In this document: in pieces, positions 46,194-55,914 of the stretch
Layout of the letters: each line of letters starts with the position of its first letter
Position numbering within the stretch: the stretch's first letter is position 1
Source: an uncultured Aquimarina sp.
Lineage (GTDB): Bacteria > Bacteroidota > Bacteroidia > Flavobacteriales > Flavobacteriaceae
Reading direction: 5' to 3'
DNA: 64,000 nt
NCBI GenBank assembly: GCA_947496705.1
Contig: CANMDW010000029.1
Location: forward strand, 1 to 64,000
The notes under the pieces: model-generated
The model's input: the letters and a program-made list of their open reading frames with translations, nothing else
Told to the model about the DNA's origin: nothing
Database searches by the model: none
Made by a program: the position numbers and the translations under genes

Positions 46194-48083
46194 TTATTTC
46201 TTTTTTCCCTTTTGTTGCTCTGCCTGTTCCATTAATTCCTTCATCTTTTTCTGGAATTTTCCTTGTTTTTTAGGTTTCTTTTTGTTTTCCTGGATCTTGG
46301 CATGAATTTTATCTTCGTCGATAATTACATTTTTGATGACCAACATAATACCAATGGTAATAAGGTTGGAAATAAAGTAATACAGTGATAATCCACTAGC
46401 ATAGTTATTAAAGAAAAACAACATCATAAGTGGTGACAGATACATAATAAATTTCATATTAGGCATCCCGGGCTGCTGCGTCTGCATAGTCTGGCCTGTT
46501 GTCATCATCATATAAATAAAGATCGCTACCGATGCCAGAATCGGAAATAAACTTACATGATCTCCATAAAAAGGAATGGTAAATGGCAATTGTGCTATAT
46601 TATCATAACTCGATAAATCATCTGCCCATAAAAAACTCTTTTGTCGTAACTGAAATGCACTTGGGAAGAAGTTGAATAACGCATAAAAAACAGGGATTTG
46701 CATCAAGGCCGGTAAACAACCACTCATAGGGTTCACACCTGCCTTACCATACAATGCCATGGTTTCTTGCTGCTTCTTCATGGCGTTATCCTTATGTTTT
46801 TCATTGATCTCGGTAATCTCTGGTCGCAAAACCTTCATTTTGGCTTGAGACAAGTACGATTTATAGGTCACCGGAGATAAAATAATACGAACAATGATGG
46901 TCATCACTACAATGGCAATACCATATGGAAGGAAACCACTTAAAAAAGCAAAAAACGGAATAAATAGATATTTATTTATAATCCCAAAGATTCCCCAACC
47001 TAAGGGTACAATCTCATCCAGGTTGCGTTCATAGGTGTTTAAAATTCTATAATCTGTCGGGCCATAATACCAGTTCATAGCATAATTAAGCTCTCCTCCC
47101 TGCACTTCTAAAGGCATTGAGGCCGAAAACTCTTTGGTAACTTTGATATCTTTATCATCCAGATCACTAGCATTTGCAATGTTTTTGGAAGTAAAAGATG
47201 CTTTTTTAAACGGTGTATCTGTAAGCAGCACAGAAGTAAAGAAATGCTGTTTAAAGGCAATCCAGCTCACATCTTGTTCTTCATCATCGGCAAACTCTCC
47301 TTGCCCTAAATAATCATCTTTATCCCCATCGTATTCATACAAAACTTCGGTATACCGGTTTTCATAAGTAGCGCTTTTTGCATGTCTGATTCCTTGTAGT
47401 TTCCAATCCAGATTAATAGCCTGGCTACTATTAATAACCTGTTGCAATCCCTGTGAGCGAATGGTAAAGCCTACCATATAATCACCTGGTTTCAACTCAT
47501 ACCGATATTCTAAAAATTTTGAATCTGAAACCTTTAATTTCATCGATAGGATCGTATGATCTCCATTTTTGGTTACTGAAGGTTCAAAAAACAGATCCTG
47601 AGTATTGAGAATCCTGTTATCGGTAGTGCCAAAATTGATGTTGAAAGAAGCATTTTTCCCATCCTTAATTAGATACACCGGAACAGAATCATAGGTTTTA
47701 AAGTTCTTTAATAAAGCTTCAGAAATATACCCACCCCTGTTATTCACTTTAAGACTCAACAGTTCGTTCTCAATCTTTGTAAATTCGTCTTTGGCTGAGG
47801 GTAAGCTTGCAGAGTATGCAAAGGCTCCTAGCTGAGTTTTTGCACTTGCCAGCGCGACAGAATCCTGAGGATTTGCCACTATAGCTTTATTTTCTGTTAC
47901 AAAATCGGTGGTTTTGGTATCGGTTTCCTCATTCTTTTTCTCGGTTTCTACCTGCTCTTTTTTAGCCTTCTGGGCTTCAATTTCTTCTGGTGTTGGTTGA
48001 TTTAGATAGAACATCCAAATAATAATTCCAAAAATAAGGGCGAATCCAATTATCGAATTAAGGTCAAATTTCTTTTCTTCCAT
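46194..48083 (-). CDS. yidC: Membrane protein insertase YidC
   Basis: Inserts inner-membrane proteins, alone or with Sec. The 629 residues have one N-terminal helix (IIGFALIFGIIIWMFYL), a large periplasmic domain (about 80-350) and the five-helix core region (LFIPFFAFLSGFLPYGIAIV; NPMSGCLPALMQIPVFYALF; FIMYLSPLMMLFFFNNYASG) plus a basic tail (KKPKKQGKFQKKMKEL) that may bind ribosomes. It follows pyrG after 93 bases that hold a terminator. Confidence 0.95.
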   Translation of the reverse strand: MEEKKFDLNSIIGFALIFGIIIWMFYLNQPTPEEIEAQKAKKEQVETEKKNEETDTKTTDFVTENKAIVANPQDSVALASAKTQLGAFAYSASLPSAKDEFTKIENELLSLKVNNRGGYISEALLKNFKTYDSVPVYLIKDGKNASFNINFGTTDNRILNTQDLFFEPSVTKNGDHTILSMKLKVSDSKFLEYRYELKPGDYMVGFTIRSQGLQQVINSSQAINLDWKLQGIRHAKSATYENRYTEVLYEYDGDKDDYLGQGEFADDEEQDVSWIAFKQHFFTSVLLTDTPFKKASFTSKNIANASDLDDKDIKVTKEFSASMPLEVQGGELNYAMNWYYGPTDYRILNTYERNLDEIVPLGWGIFGIINKYLFIPFFAFLSGFLPYGIAIVVMTIIVRIILSPVTYKSYLSQAKMKVLRPEITEINEKHKDNAMKKQQETMALYGKAGVNPMSGCLPALMQIPVFYALFNFFPSAFQLRQKSFLWADDLSSYDNIAQLPFTIPFYGDHVSLFPILASVAIFIYMMMTTGQTMQTQQPGMPNMKFIMYLSPLMMLFFFNNYASGLSLYYFISNLITIGIMLVIKNVIIDEDKIHAKIQENKKKPKKQGKFQKKMKELMEQAEQQKGKKK

Positions 48084-48096
48084 GTACTGATGTATA

Positions 48097-48130
48097 AAAA
48101 GCCTTTATCTGATGGCTCAGAAAGGCTTTT
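48097..48130 (-). terminator. Terminator after pyrG
   Basis: AAAAGCCTTT (48097-48106) pairs with AAAGGCTTTT (48121-48130), a 10-base stem with a 14-base loop in the gap between pyrG and yidC. Minus-strand T-run is short, so partial read-through into yidC is possible. Confidence 0.65.
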
Positions 48131-48176
48131 ACGATTATATATTGCTACTTTTCAATGTCAATTATCTCGCCAATTA

Positions 48177-49817
48177 CTATCCCTGTGACACTTTGGCACT
48201 TTTATTACTTTTTGAATAGGCTACTGCGGCCTTTACAAAGGCAATAAACAAAGGATGTGGATTTGCAACTGTGCTCTTATATTCGGGATGATATTGAACC
48301 CCAAGAAACCAGGGATGATCAGGAATCTCGACAATTTCTACTAATCCTGTTTTCGGATTAACTCCTGTAGTCCTAAGTCCGGCATTTTCCAGCTGCTCTT
48401 TATAGTGATTATTATATTCATAACGATGACGATGACGTTCTGCAATGAGTTTTTTACCGTAGGCTTCAAATGCCTTACTATCTTCTTCTAATTCACAATC
48501 CCAGGCACCCAAACGCATCGTTCCACCCATATCGGTAATATTCTTTTGTTCTTCCATAATATCGATGACCGGATGAGGGGTATTTTCATCGACCTCGGCA
48601 GAACAAGCTCCTTTTAATCCCAGCACATTACGAGCATATTCAATAACCGCCATTTGCATTCCTAAACAAATCCCAAAAAATGGTAATCTATGTTCTCTTG
48701 CAAATTGTACCGCTTTTATTTTTCCCTCGATCCCACGTTCGCCAAATCCAGGCGCTACCAAAATACCATCCAGATGAGCGATTTTCTTTTCTATTGTGGT
48801 ATCTGTAATATATTCTGAATGGATGCTTACTACATTGACTTTTACCTCATTTTCTGCACCGGCATGGATAAATGCTTCCTGAATTGATTTATAAGAGTCT
48901 TGTAATTCTACATATTTTCCAATAAGCCCAATAGAAACTTCGCACTTCGGATTTTTATGTCGATGTAGGAATTTATTCCAATTTTCTAAATCTGGTTCAT
49001 CCTCATCCTGAAGCACTAATTGCTTAAGGACTACTGTATCCAATCCTTCTTCGAACATTAAATTAGGCACATCATAAATGGTAGAAGCGTCAATAGATTG
49101 GATTACTGCTTCTTGCCTAACATTACAGAAAAGGGCTAATTTTCTACGTAAATCATCAGACAATTCATGCTCTGTTCTACACACAAGGACATCGGCTTTA
49201 ATACCGCTCTCCATGAGTGTTTTTACACTATGCTGGGTTGGTTTTGTCTTTAATTCACCGGCAGCAGAAAGATAAGGTATAAGGGTTAAATGAATTACCA
49301 GCGCATTGGTATCTCCCAACTCCCATTTTAACTGACGCACAGCTTCTATATATGGCAAAGATTCGATATCACCAACGGTTCCTCCTATCTCGGTAATGAC
49401 AATATCATAGTCACCACTTTTTCCCAGAATCTGAATTCTCTCTTTAATTTCGTTGGTGATATGAGGAACTACCTGTACCGTTTTCCCCAAAAATTCCCCA
49501 CGACGTTCCTTTTCAATAACACTCTGATATATTCTACCGGTAGTTACATTATTGGCCTGAGACGTTGGGGTATTCAAAAACCGCTCATAATGCCCGAGAT
49601 CAAGATCGGTCTCGGCACCATCATCGGTTACATAGCACTCACCATGTTCATAGGGATTCAATGTTCCCGGATCTACATTAATATACGGATCCAGTTTTTG
49701 GATGGTCACTCTGTATCCCCTCGCCTGTAATAGTTTTGCCAGAGAGGCTGCTATGATTCCTTTTCCCAATGAAGAAGAAACACCTCCCGTTACAAAAACA
49801 TATTTGGTATTAGCCAT
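48177..49817 (-). CDS. pyrG: CTP synthase
   Basis: Makes CTP from UTP with ATP and glutamine. The 546 residues have the synthetase domain (FVTGGVSSSLGKGIIAASLA; YINVDPGTLNPYEHGECYV; GGTVGDIESLPY) and the class I amidotransferase domain with active cysteine in FFGICLGMQMAV and the H/E pair in VQYHPEYKS. Full length. A TATTTTTG box lies 41 bases upstream on the minus strand. Confidence 0.97.
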   Translation of the reverse strand: MANTKYVFVTGGVSSSLGKGIIAASLAKLLQARGYRVTIQKLDPYINVDPGTLNPYEHGECYVTDDGAETDLDLGHYERFLNTPTSQANNVTTGRIYQSVIEKERRGEFLGKTVQVVPHITNEIKERIQILGKSGDYDIVITEIGGTVGDIESLPYIEAVRQLKWELGDTNALVIHLTLIPYLSAAGELKTKPTQHSVKTLMESGIKADVLVCRTEHELSDDLRRKLALFCNVRQEAVIQSIDASTIYDVPNLMFEEGLDTVVLKQLVLQDEDEPDLENWNKFLHRHKNPKCEVSIGLIGKYVELQDSYKSIQEAFIHAGAENEVKVNVVSIHSEYITDTTIEKKIAHLDGILVAPGFGERGIEGKIKAVQFAREHRLPFFGICLGMQMAVIEYARNVLGLKGACSAEVDENTPHPVIDIMEEQKNITDMGGTMRLGAWDCELEEDSKAFEAYGKKLIAERHRHRYEYNNHYKEQLENAGLRTTGVNPKTGLVEIVEIPDHPWFLGVQYHPEYKSTVANPHPLFIAFVKAAVAYSKSNKSAKVSQG

Positions 49818-49858
49818 GTAAACTTAACTATTTTGTATGTTGTTCTTTAAATTCTGCG

Positions 49859-49866
49859 CAAAAATA
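49859..49866 (-). promoter_or_regulatory. -7 box upstream of pyrG
   Basis: TATTTTTG on the minus strand, followed by GCGCAG, 41 bases before the pyrG start. No TTG is at the usual distance. Confidence 0.5.
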
Positions 49867-50036
49867 CAAAACAAGTAAGAAGTACGGGGTACGAAATTAG
49901 AATTAATCGTAAGAATTTATAATGAAAAGATTTCTTCTAAAAACAGATAACACATAGTTGGCAGCACTATAATGTGTTCGGAAATATGGATTATTGAGTA
50001 TGCCATAAACTACCACAGAGGCAAAGCCTTAACTAT

Positions 50037-50459
50037 TTATTCTTCTTCTTCTGAAGCTTTATCTTCCTCGGGTTCAGAAAAATCGGTGATTCCTTTAGAC
50101 TGTAAGATGTTATACCATTGTATTACCTTTTTCATATCGCTGGCATATACTCTATCCTCATCATAATCTGGCAATACTTCGCTAAAATAAGCTTCTAACT
50201 TATTTTTGGATTCTTTATGGCTTATCGCCTGCTTTCCCTTTTCTTTTTCCTGAATCTTTTTAAAGATCTCTCTCAAAGGAATTTCTTCGGTAAACGTGTA
50301 AATTGCAATTTCACTAAGCACACTCACATTATGTCGAATACTTACCGAAAGTCTTTTACCATCTATTAAAGATTCTGCCAAAAACCCACTACGCGTTTGT
50401 GTTTTTAATTCATATAATCCGGGTTTCCCGGAAATGGCTAATATTTTATCTAAGCTCAT
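50037..50459 (-). CDS. DUF5606 protein
   Basis: A 140-residue cytoplasmic protein starting MSLDKILAISGKPGLYELKT, a conserved Bacteroidota family of unknown function. It ends in an acidic tail (EPEEDKASEEEE). An ATG 24 bases upstream (50483) would add MPTLKKYY, which is not family-like, so the start at 50459 is preferred. It follows def in a leftward def-ruvX group (order ruvX, def, DUF5606). Confidence 0.85.
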   Translation of the reverse strand: MSLDKILAISGKPGLYELKTQTRSGFLAESLIDGKRLSVSIRHNVSVLSEIAIYTFTEEIPLREIFKKIQEKEKGKQAISHKESKNKLEAYFSEVLPDYDEDRVYASDMKKVIQWYNILQSKGITDFSEPEEDKASEEEE

Positions 50460-50535
50460 ATAGTATTTTTTCAAAGTTGGCAAATATCTGTAGTTCGTTT
50501 TAAAAAATCAAACATTGCCCTATATAAAAACGTAA

Positions 50536-51126
50536 TTATCTTCCTTTTTTCACCAGAGGAAAACGCATGCGATATTCTAAATTAATTTTCCCTTTAGAAA
50601 TATTAGCAAGTTTTCCTTTGATCAAACGCTTTTTTAAACTCGATAGTTTATCTGTGAATAAAATCCCCTCGATATGATCATATTCATGTTGAATAACTCT
50701 GGCAGCTAATCCGCTATAGGTTTCGGTATGTTCTACAAAATTCTCATCAAAATAATTGATTTTGATCGTTTCATTACGGAACACATCTTCTCTGATATCA
50801 GGAATACTTAAACAGCCCTCTGTAAAAGCCCACTCTTCTCCTGTTTCTTCAAGAATGGTAGCATTGATAAACACTTTTTGGAAATTCTTCAACAGATCCG
50901 CCTCCTCCTCTTCCAGTTCTTCATCTTCAGAAAAAGGTGTCGTATCGATCACAAATAAACGAATAGGAAGTCCTATTTGTGGTGCTGCCAATCCAACTCC
51001 GTGAGCATTATACATTGTTTCAAACATATTTTCAATAAGCTCAGAAAGCCGGGGATAGTCTTTTTCGATCTCCTTCGCTTTTTTCTTTAATATTGGGTCT
51101 CCGTATGCGACAATGGGAAATATCAT
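50536..51126 (-). CDS. def: Peptide deformylase
   Basis: Removes the formyl group from nascent proteins using a metal ion. All three motifs are present: GVGLAAPQ, EGCLS and QHEYDH. The 196 residues include an acidic insert (SEDEELEEEEADLL) between the first and second motifs, as is seen in Bacteroidota forms. It lies 24 bases after ruvX and before the DUF5606 gene. Confidence 0.96.
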   Translation of the reverse strand: MIFPIVAYGDPILKKKAKEIEKDYPRLSELIENMFETMYNAHGVGLAAPQIGLPIRLFVIDTTPFSEDEELEEEEADLLKNFQKVFINATILEETGEEWAFTEGCLSIPDIREDVFRNETIKINYFDENFVEHTETYSGLAARVIQHEYDHIEGILFTDKLSSLKKRLIKGKLANISKGKINLEYRMRFPLVKKGR

Positions 51127-51150
51127 ATTTTTTATTACTTATTTCTATTT

Positions 51151-51561
51151 TTAAAGATTATACAAATAATCCTGAAGTATAATCGTAGCGCTGATTTGAT
51201 CTACTAATGCCTTATTTTTACGCTTCTTTTTTGAAATTCCGCTGGCAATCATCGTATCAAAAGCCAACTTGGATGTAAAGCGTTCGTCTATTCTTTTTAC
51301 CGGAATATCGGGAAGTGCTTTATTCAATTTCTCTAAAAAAGGCTGAATTAATTGTTCTGTTTCTGAAGCTTCTCCATGTAACCTTTTAGGTTCCCCTACC
51401 ACAAATAATTCTACTTTTTCCTGCAAAACATACGCTTTCAACCACGACAACAACTCTTTTGTATCTACCGTAGTCAATCCCGAAGCGATAATCTGAGATT
51501 CATCGGTGACTGCAATCCCACAACGCTTACCTCCATAATCAATCGCCAAAATTCGTGCCAT
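51151..51561 (-). CDS. ruvX: YqgF/RuvX-family putative Holliday junction resolvase
   Basis: A 136-residue RNase H-like protein starting MARILAIDYGGKRCGIAVTD with the aspartate of DYGGKR. Further motifs are VVGEPKRLHGEASETE and VKRIDERFTSKLA. The family is tied to 16S rRNA processing in E. coli and possibly junction resolution. It starts the ruvX-def-DUF5606 leftward group. A TATTTTTG box lies 13 bases upstream. Confidence 0.92.
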   Translation of the reverse strand: MARILAIDYGGKRCGIAVTDESQIIASGLTTVDTKELLSWLKAYVLQEKVELFVVGEPKRLHGEASETEQLIQPFLEKLNKALPDIPVKRIDERFTSKLAFDTMIASGISKKKRKNKALVDQISATIILQDYLYNL

Positions 51562-51574
51562 GTATATTTTTCTG

Positions 51575-51582
51575 CAAAAATA
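51575..51582 (-). promoter_or_regulatory. -7 box of the ruvX operon
   Basis: TATTTTTG on the minus strand, followed by GCAG. The expected -33 position falls near 51600-51608, exactly where the small mobile element's left flanking repeat starts; no TTG is seen there. Confidence 0.5.
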
Positions 51583-51601
51583 TAACTTTATTAATAAATA
51601 T

Positions 51602-51823
51602 GACTATTTATTTGTATGTCCGCAATCACTCATATAAAGTGTTTTCTTCTCCCCTGCCCGACTTTGTCATTCAGGCGGGCTTTAGTCCCGATAGCTATCG
51701 GGAGGGGGTCAAAAAGAAAATACAGAAAATTCCATTATTTACCCTTAGCCCTAAAGGGAATAACGGAATTTTCTATAATTTAAAAGATTACTTGAGTGAT
51801 TGCGGACATACAGACTATTTATT
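51602..51823. mobile_element. MITE-like element with terminal inverted repeats and 11-base flanking repeats
   Basis: A 200-base element (51613-51812) has perfect 20-base inverted ends, TGTATGTCCGCAATCACTCA (51613-51632) and its complement (51793-51812). It is flanked by an 11-base direct repeat GACTATTTATT (51602-51612 and 51813-51823), the mark of a target duplication. Inside are TCCCGATAGCTATCGGGA (51686-51703), a GCCCG/CGGGC stem and an outer CCCCT/AGGGG stem, which together could fold as a three-way junction, and a further long AGAAAATTCC/GGAATTTTCT hairpin. No coding sequence. Confidence 0.85.
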
Positions 51824-51896
51824 AATGTTTTCAAAAATATAGTAAATCCATATTTTTTTTGAACTAAGCTATTATCTTTACGAAAATTTTTAATCG

Positions 51897-52712
51897 ATGG
51901 ACCAACTGAAAGAAACGATAGAAAAAGCCTGGGAAAACAGAGCACTTTTAAAAGAATCAAATACGCAAAATGCCATACGAGAGGTAGTCAATTTGTTAGA
52001 TGCCGGTGAGCTTAGGGTTGCAGAGCCCCTTGAAAGTGGATGGCAGGTAAACGAGTGGGTAAAAAAAGGAGTTGTATTATATTTCCCTATTCAAAAGATG
52101 GAGACCCTGGAAGCAGGAATTTTTGAATATCACGATAAAATTCCACTTAAAAGAGGATATGAAGCCAAAGGAATTCGGGTAGTCCCCAATGCTGTTGCCC
52201 GTCATGGAGCTTTTATTTCGCCGGGGACAATTTTAATGCCAAGCTACGTTAATATAGGAGCATATGTTGATAAAGGTACCATGGTAGATACCTGGGCTAC
52301 TGTAGGCAGTTGTGCGCAAATAGGCAAGAATGTGCATCTTAGCGGAGGTGTAGGTATTGGTGGAGTATTAGAGCCACTACAGGCTGCACCAGTGATTATT
52401 GAAGACAACGCATTTATTGGATCACGATGTATTGTGGTAGAAGGAGTACGTGTAGAAAAAGAAGCCGTACTTGGAGCCAACGTAGTACTAACAGGGTCTA
52501 CCAAGATCATTGATGTTACGGGTGATACCCCAATAGAGACAAAAGGAGTAGTCCCGGCAGGTTCTGTTGTAATCCCGGGTAGTTATACCAAAAAATTTGC
52601 GGCTGGAGATTTTAATGTACCTTGTGCATTAATCATTGGCAAACGAAAAGAAAGTACCGATAAAAAGACCTCATTAAACGACGCACTTCGTGAATACGAT
52701 GTAGCCGTTTGA
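51897..52712 (+). CDS. dapD: Tetrahydrodipicolinate N-succinyltransferase
   Basis: Succinylates tetrahydrodipicolinate in lysine and diaminopimelate synthesis. The 271 residues have the helical N terminus (MDQLKETIEKAWENRALLKE), then a left-handed hexapeptide-repeat domain (VNIGAYVDKGTMVDTWATVG; GVGIGGVLEPLQAAPVIIED). Length is normal. It is alone on the plus strand after the mobile element. Confidence 0.97.
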   Translation: MDQLKETIEKAWENRALLKESNTQNAIREVVNLLDAGELRVAEPLESGWQVNEWVKKGVVLYFPIQKMETLEAGIFEYHDKIPLKRGYEAKGIRVVPNAVARHGAFISPGTILMPSYVNIGAYVDKGTMVDTWATVGSCAQIGKNVHLSGGVGIGGVLEPLQAAPVIIEDNAFIGSRCIVVEGVRVEKEAVLGANVVLTGSTKIIDVTGDTPIETKGVVPAGSVVIPGSYTKKFAAGDFNVPCALIIGKRKESTDKKTSLNDALREYDVAV

Positions 52713-52778
52713 TAGCACAAAATATAGATAGCATGTCTAGGTGTAGAAGATAAGCTCAATTATTTTGATCAATAGTTT

Positions 52779-53843
52779 ATGAAGATATTAGTCATTCAGC
52801 AAAAAATGATAGGTGATGTGCTTGCAAGCACTGTTATCTGTGAAGCATTACAAAAGGAATATCCAAATGCTACTATTGATTATTTGGTAAACTCTAATAC
52901 CATACCCGTAATCAAAAACAATCCTTCGTTTGATAACATCATAGAATTCAAACAAGAATATCGGGAAAGCAAGAGGGCATTTTTTCTGTTTTTGAAGCAG
53001 ATACAAAAAAACAAATATGATCTGGTTATAGACGCCTTCGGAAAATTAGAAAGTAATCTGATCACCTTGTTTTCGGGAGCTCCAAAAAAAATATCTTTTT
53101 ATAAGTGGTATACCCGGTTTTTTTATACAGAAGTCATTCGCAGAAAGGGCAAGTCAATAACTAATGCAAGTACTGCGATAGAAAACAGGCTACGATTGGT
53201 TTTTTCTGAAGATCGAATCGTTTCAGAGATCGTTAAACCCAAAATATTTCTTAATCAGGAAGAAATAGAAAAAGCCAAAGAGTTTTTAGAATCCAATGGG
53301 ATCACTGCAAAAAAACCTTTGGTGATGATTAGTGTGCTGGGTAGTGAAGCCCTAAAAACACTGCCTCTTGTATATATGGCAAAGGTAATTGATGAAGTTG
53401 TAGCTACAACAAAGGCTAATATCCTTTTTAATTATATGCCTCAACAGGAAAAAGAGGCCAAGGCTATTTTTGACCTCACTAACCCCATCACTCAAAATCA
53501 TATACATTTTGATGTATATGCTAAGAGTCTAAGGGGGTTTATAGCAATTCTATCGCATTGTGATGCCTTAATCGGTAATGAAGGAGGGGCTGTAAATATG
53601 GCAAAAGCTATAGATGTACCCACATTTACTGTTTTTTCGCCCTGGATTATTAAAAAAGACTGGAACATGTTTGAAGATAGTGACCTGCATGATTCTATTC
53701 ATCTCATGGATGTAAAGCCAGAATTGTATGGTAATACCTCTCCAAAAAAAATGAAGAATAAATCATTAGAGCTCTACCAGGAATTTTCTTCAGAATTGAT
53801 CATTCCCAAACTCAGGAATTATTTAATTCAGAACCTGAAGTGA
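52779..53843 (+). CDS. Heptosyltransferase-like (GT9) protein
   Basis: A 354-residue GT-B fold protein resembling lipopolysaccharide heptosyltransferases: MKILVIQQKMIGDVLASTVI at the N terminus and the C-terminal CDALIGNEGGAVNMAKAIDVPTFTVFSPW loop typical of GT9 acceptors. It likely adds a heptose or similar sugar to lipid A-core. It starts the surface-glycan cluster, 66 bases after dapD. Confidence 0.87.
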   Translation: MKILVIQQKMIGDVLASTVICEALQKEYPNATIDYLVNSNTIPVIKNNPSFDNIIEFKQEYRESKRAFFLFLKQIQKNKYDLVIDAFGKLESNLITLFSGAPKKISFYKWYTRFFYTEVIRRKGKSITNASTAIENRLRLVFSEDRIVSEIVKPKIFLNQEEIEKAKEFLESNGITAKKPLVMISVLGSEALKTLPLVYMAKVIDEVVATTKANILFNYMPQQEKEAKAIFDLTNPITQNHIHFDVYAKSLRGFIAILSHCDALIGNEGGAVNMAKAIDVPTFTVFSPWIIKKDWNMFEDSDLHDSIHLMDVKPELYGNTSPKKMKNKSLELYQEFSSELIIPKLRNYLIQNLK

Positions 53844-53930
53844 TGAATCTTTATAGTATAAGTCATATTATGATGCAGTTGCGTATTATTTTTTTGACAA
53901 AAAACATCTTAAATAGTAAAAGTACAAATA

Positions 53931-54695
53931 ATGGTTAAACTCTCTGGAGTTATTATTACATATAATGAAGAAAGAAAAATTGAAGCATGTCTTACATCGC
54001 TGCAGGGCGTTGTAGATGAAATCGTTGTGGTGGATTCTTTTTCAACAGATAAAACCGAAGAAATTTGCAAGAAGTACGATGTTACTTTTGTAAAGCAAAA
54101 ATTTCTGGGATATAAAGAGCAAAAGAATTTTGCTATTACCCAGGCTACCCATGACTATATCATTTCTTTGGATGGTGATGAAGCGTTATCGCCAGAGCTT
54201 CAGAAATCTTTGATACAATTAAAATCCAATTGGATATATGATGGATACTGTATAAATCGCTACAACAATTTCTGTGGCCAGTGGATCAAACACTCAGATT
54301 GGTATCCCGATAAAAAATTAAGGGCATTTAAGAAAGGAAAAGGTGAATGGAAAGGCATTAACCCCCATGATTCTTATAAATTGTATGACCCAAAAAGCTG
54401 CGGAAAATTAAAAGGAGATATCCTGCACTGGAACTATCCAACATACAGTGCTTATAATACTCAAATCGAAAAGTTTTCTACGATCTCGGCACAATCCTAT
54501 TATGAATTAGGCAAAAAAGCTACCTTATGGAAGATCTTTTTCAATCCTACCTGGGCTTTTTTTAAAGCTTATTTTTTACGACTTGGATTTCTGGATGGGC
54601 TCAATGGTTTTATTATCTGTGCCCAAACTGCCAATCTTACTTTTTTAAAATATATTAAATTGAGAGAATTGGAGAAAAAAGCCAAAACTATTTAA
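53931..54695 (+). CDS. GT2 glycosyltransferase (WaaE/KdtX-like)
   Basis: A 254-residue GT-A enzyme. Motifs: LSGVIITYNEERKIEACLTS, EIVVVDSFSTDKTEEI, the DGDEALS metal-binding DxD region and FKKGKGEWKGINPHDSYKL. The pattern resembles WaaE/KdtX-type core glucosyltransferases of lipopolysaccharide; the exact sugar is not known. It lies 87 bases after the GT9 gene. Confidence 0.88.
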   Translation: MVKLSGVIITYNEERKIEACLTSLQGVVDEIVVVDSFSTDKTEEICKKYDVTFVKQKFLGYKEQKNFAITQATHDYIISLDGDEALSPELQKSLIQLKSNWIYDGYCINRYNNFCGQWIKHSDWYPDKKLRAFKKGKGEWKGINPHDSYKLYDPKSCGKLKGDILHWNYPTYSAYNTQIEKFSTISAQSYYELGKKATLWKIFFNPTWAFFKAYFLRLGFLDGLNGFIICAQTANLTFLKYIKLRELEKKAKTI

Positions 54696-54816
54696 CTCTT
54701 TTTGTTGAGCTTTATTTTTTATTCTACAGTATATCTTAAAATTTATTAGATGCTTTAGCATACGATGAAGTGATGTAAATAATCAACTCATTTAAACTTT
54801 TTTCAATTGGCTGCAA

Positions 54817-54844
54817 CCTGCCTGCCTTTCGGTAAGCAGGCAGG
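54817..54844. repeat. Palindrome between convergent genes
   Basis: CCTGCCTGC (54817-54825) pairs with GCAGGCAGG (54836-54844), a 9-base stem with a 10-base loop. It stands between the GT2 gene and the leftward GT4 gene and may terminate both. Its core resembles intergenic palindromes I recall from flavobacteria. Confidence 0.7.
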
Positions 54845-54854
54845 AATGGTCTTT

Positions 54855-55877
54855 TTAATTTAAAAACAAATCATCAATTTTTTTTGAACAGTTTTCCCAG
54901 GTATATTGTAGCACTGTCTCTCTTACATCTGTTTTAAGTAAAAAAGCCTTTTCTATGAATGGCACCACCTCTTGGTAACTTGCATCAACATCGAACAAAA
55001 AACCATTTTCTCCGTGTGTTATAATATCAGGGCCAAAACCTGTTTTTGATGCTACCGGAACACAATTAGACATCATAGCTTCAAGTACTGGCACTGGTCC
55101 TCCTTCTAATAATGAAGGAGAGACAAAAACATCTATTTTATTATAAAGATCTGGGTAAGATTCGTAAGGTACGTTATTGTAATATGTGAAATTTGGTAAG
55201 ACGGAAAGCTCTTCAAACCTATCATAATTTTCCCAGTTACGCCCAATCAAACAAAATGTTCTATGGGGCATATTTTTAACCAGATCAAGAATTAAATCAG
55301 GGTTTTTCCTGGGATGAAAACTAGAGCAAAAACCAATATGCCCTGTTCCTCTTTCATGCCTGTAAAAAAAACTGGGCGATGTAGCTATATGCATCACTAC
55401 AAGTATATTGGGCTTTACTCCTATACGTGTCAAATAAGCCTTGACTTCAGAATTAAGACAAATAACATAATCTGCTTTATTGAGACACCACACTACATGT
55501 GTTTTAGAATATTTTTTAGACCAATTAGGATGTGTAAACATTACTACATTTTTCTTACTTACAATACTTGGAGTACTACGTAAGCAACGGCAGAAATAAT
55601 TTTGATAAATGTAATAGTACCCATCGGCATCAGGCAAGTGACGTAATTTATTATGATAATAAGCCTCTGCATTTAAAGAAGAGTATCTTGACAAACGTCT
55701 TACCTTAGCACCAAAAATCCAGTCTTTATCTTTTTCTCGTGCTATATAAACAACTTTATTGATTATTTTATTAATAGGTTTTTTGTAGAATTTAGACCTC
55801 AATATTACAACAATATATTTCCATTTATGAAATACTAAAAAATATAATTGCTCTTGAAAATCACTTTTTTTTGGCAT
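54855..55877 (-). CDS. GT4 glycosyltransferase
   Basis: A 340-residue GT-B protein. The C-terminal GT1/GT4 domain has GFCSSFHPRKNPDLILDLVK and VFVSPSLLEGGPVPVLEAMM with the usual glutamates. The ATG at 55877 (MPKKSDFQEQLYFLVFHKW) is chosen. GTG/TTG starts up to 55925 would add 16 residues, but they overlap the 12-base direct repeat that flanks the upstream element. It is the last gene of a leftward group with the kinase-like gene upstream, separated by the element. Confidence 0.85.
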   Translation of the reverse strand: MPKKSDFQEQLYFLVFHKWKYIVVILRSKFYKKPINKIINKVVYIAREKDKDWIFGAKVRRLSRYSSLNAEAYYHNKLRHLPDADGYYYIYQNYFCRCLRSTPSIVSKKNVVMFTHPNWSKKYSKTHVVWCLNKADYVICLNSEVKAYLTRIGVKPNILVVMHIATSPSFFYRHERGTGHIGFCSSFHPRKNPDLILDLVKNMPHRTFCLIGRNWENYDRFEELSVLPNFTYYNNVPYESYPDLYNKIDVFVSPSLLEGGPVPVLEAMMSNCVPVASKTGFGPDIITHGENGFLFDVDASYQEVVPFIEKAFLLKTDVRETVLQYTWENCSKKIDDLFLN

Positions 55878-55914
55878 ATCTATCTTGTTGGTTTCTTTAT
55901 TTTCATTCCTATAT

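Noticed and set aside
51613..51812. Complete insertion sequence
   Set aside because: Only 200 bases and no transposase frame; a non-autonomous element fits better.
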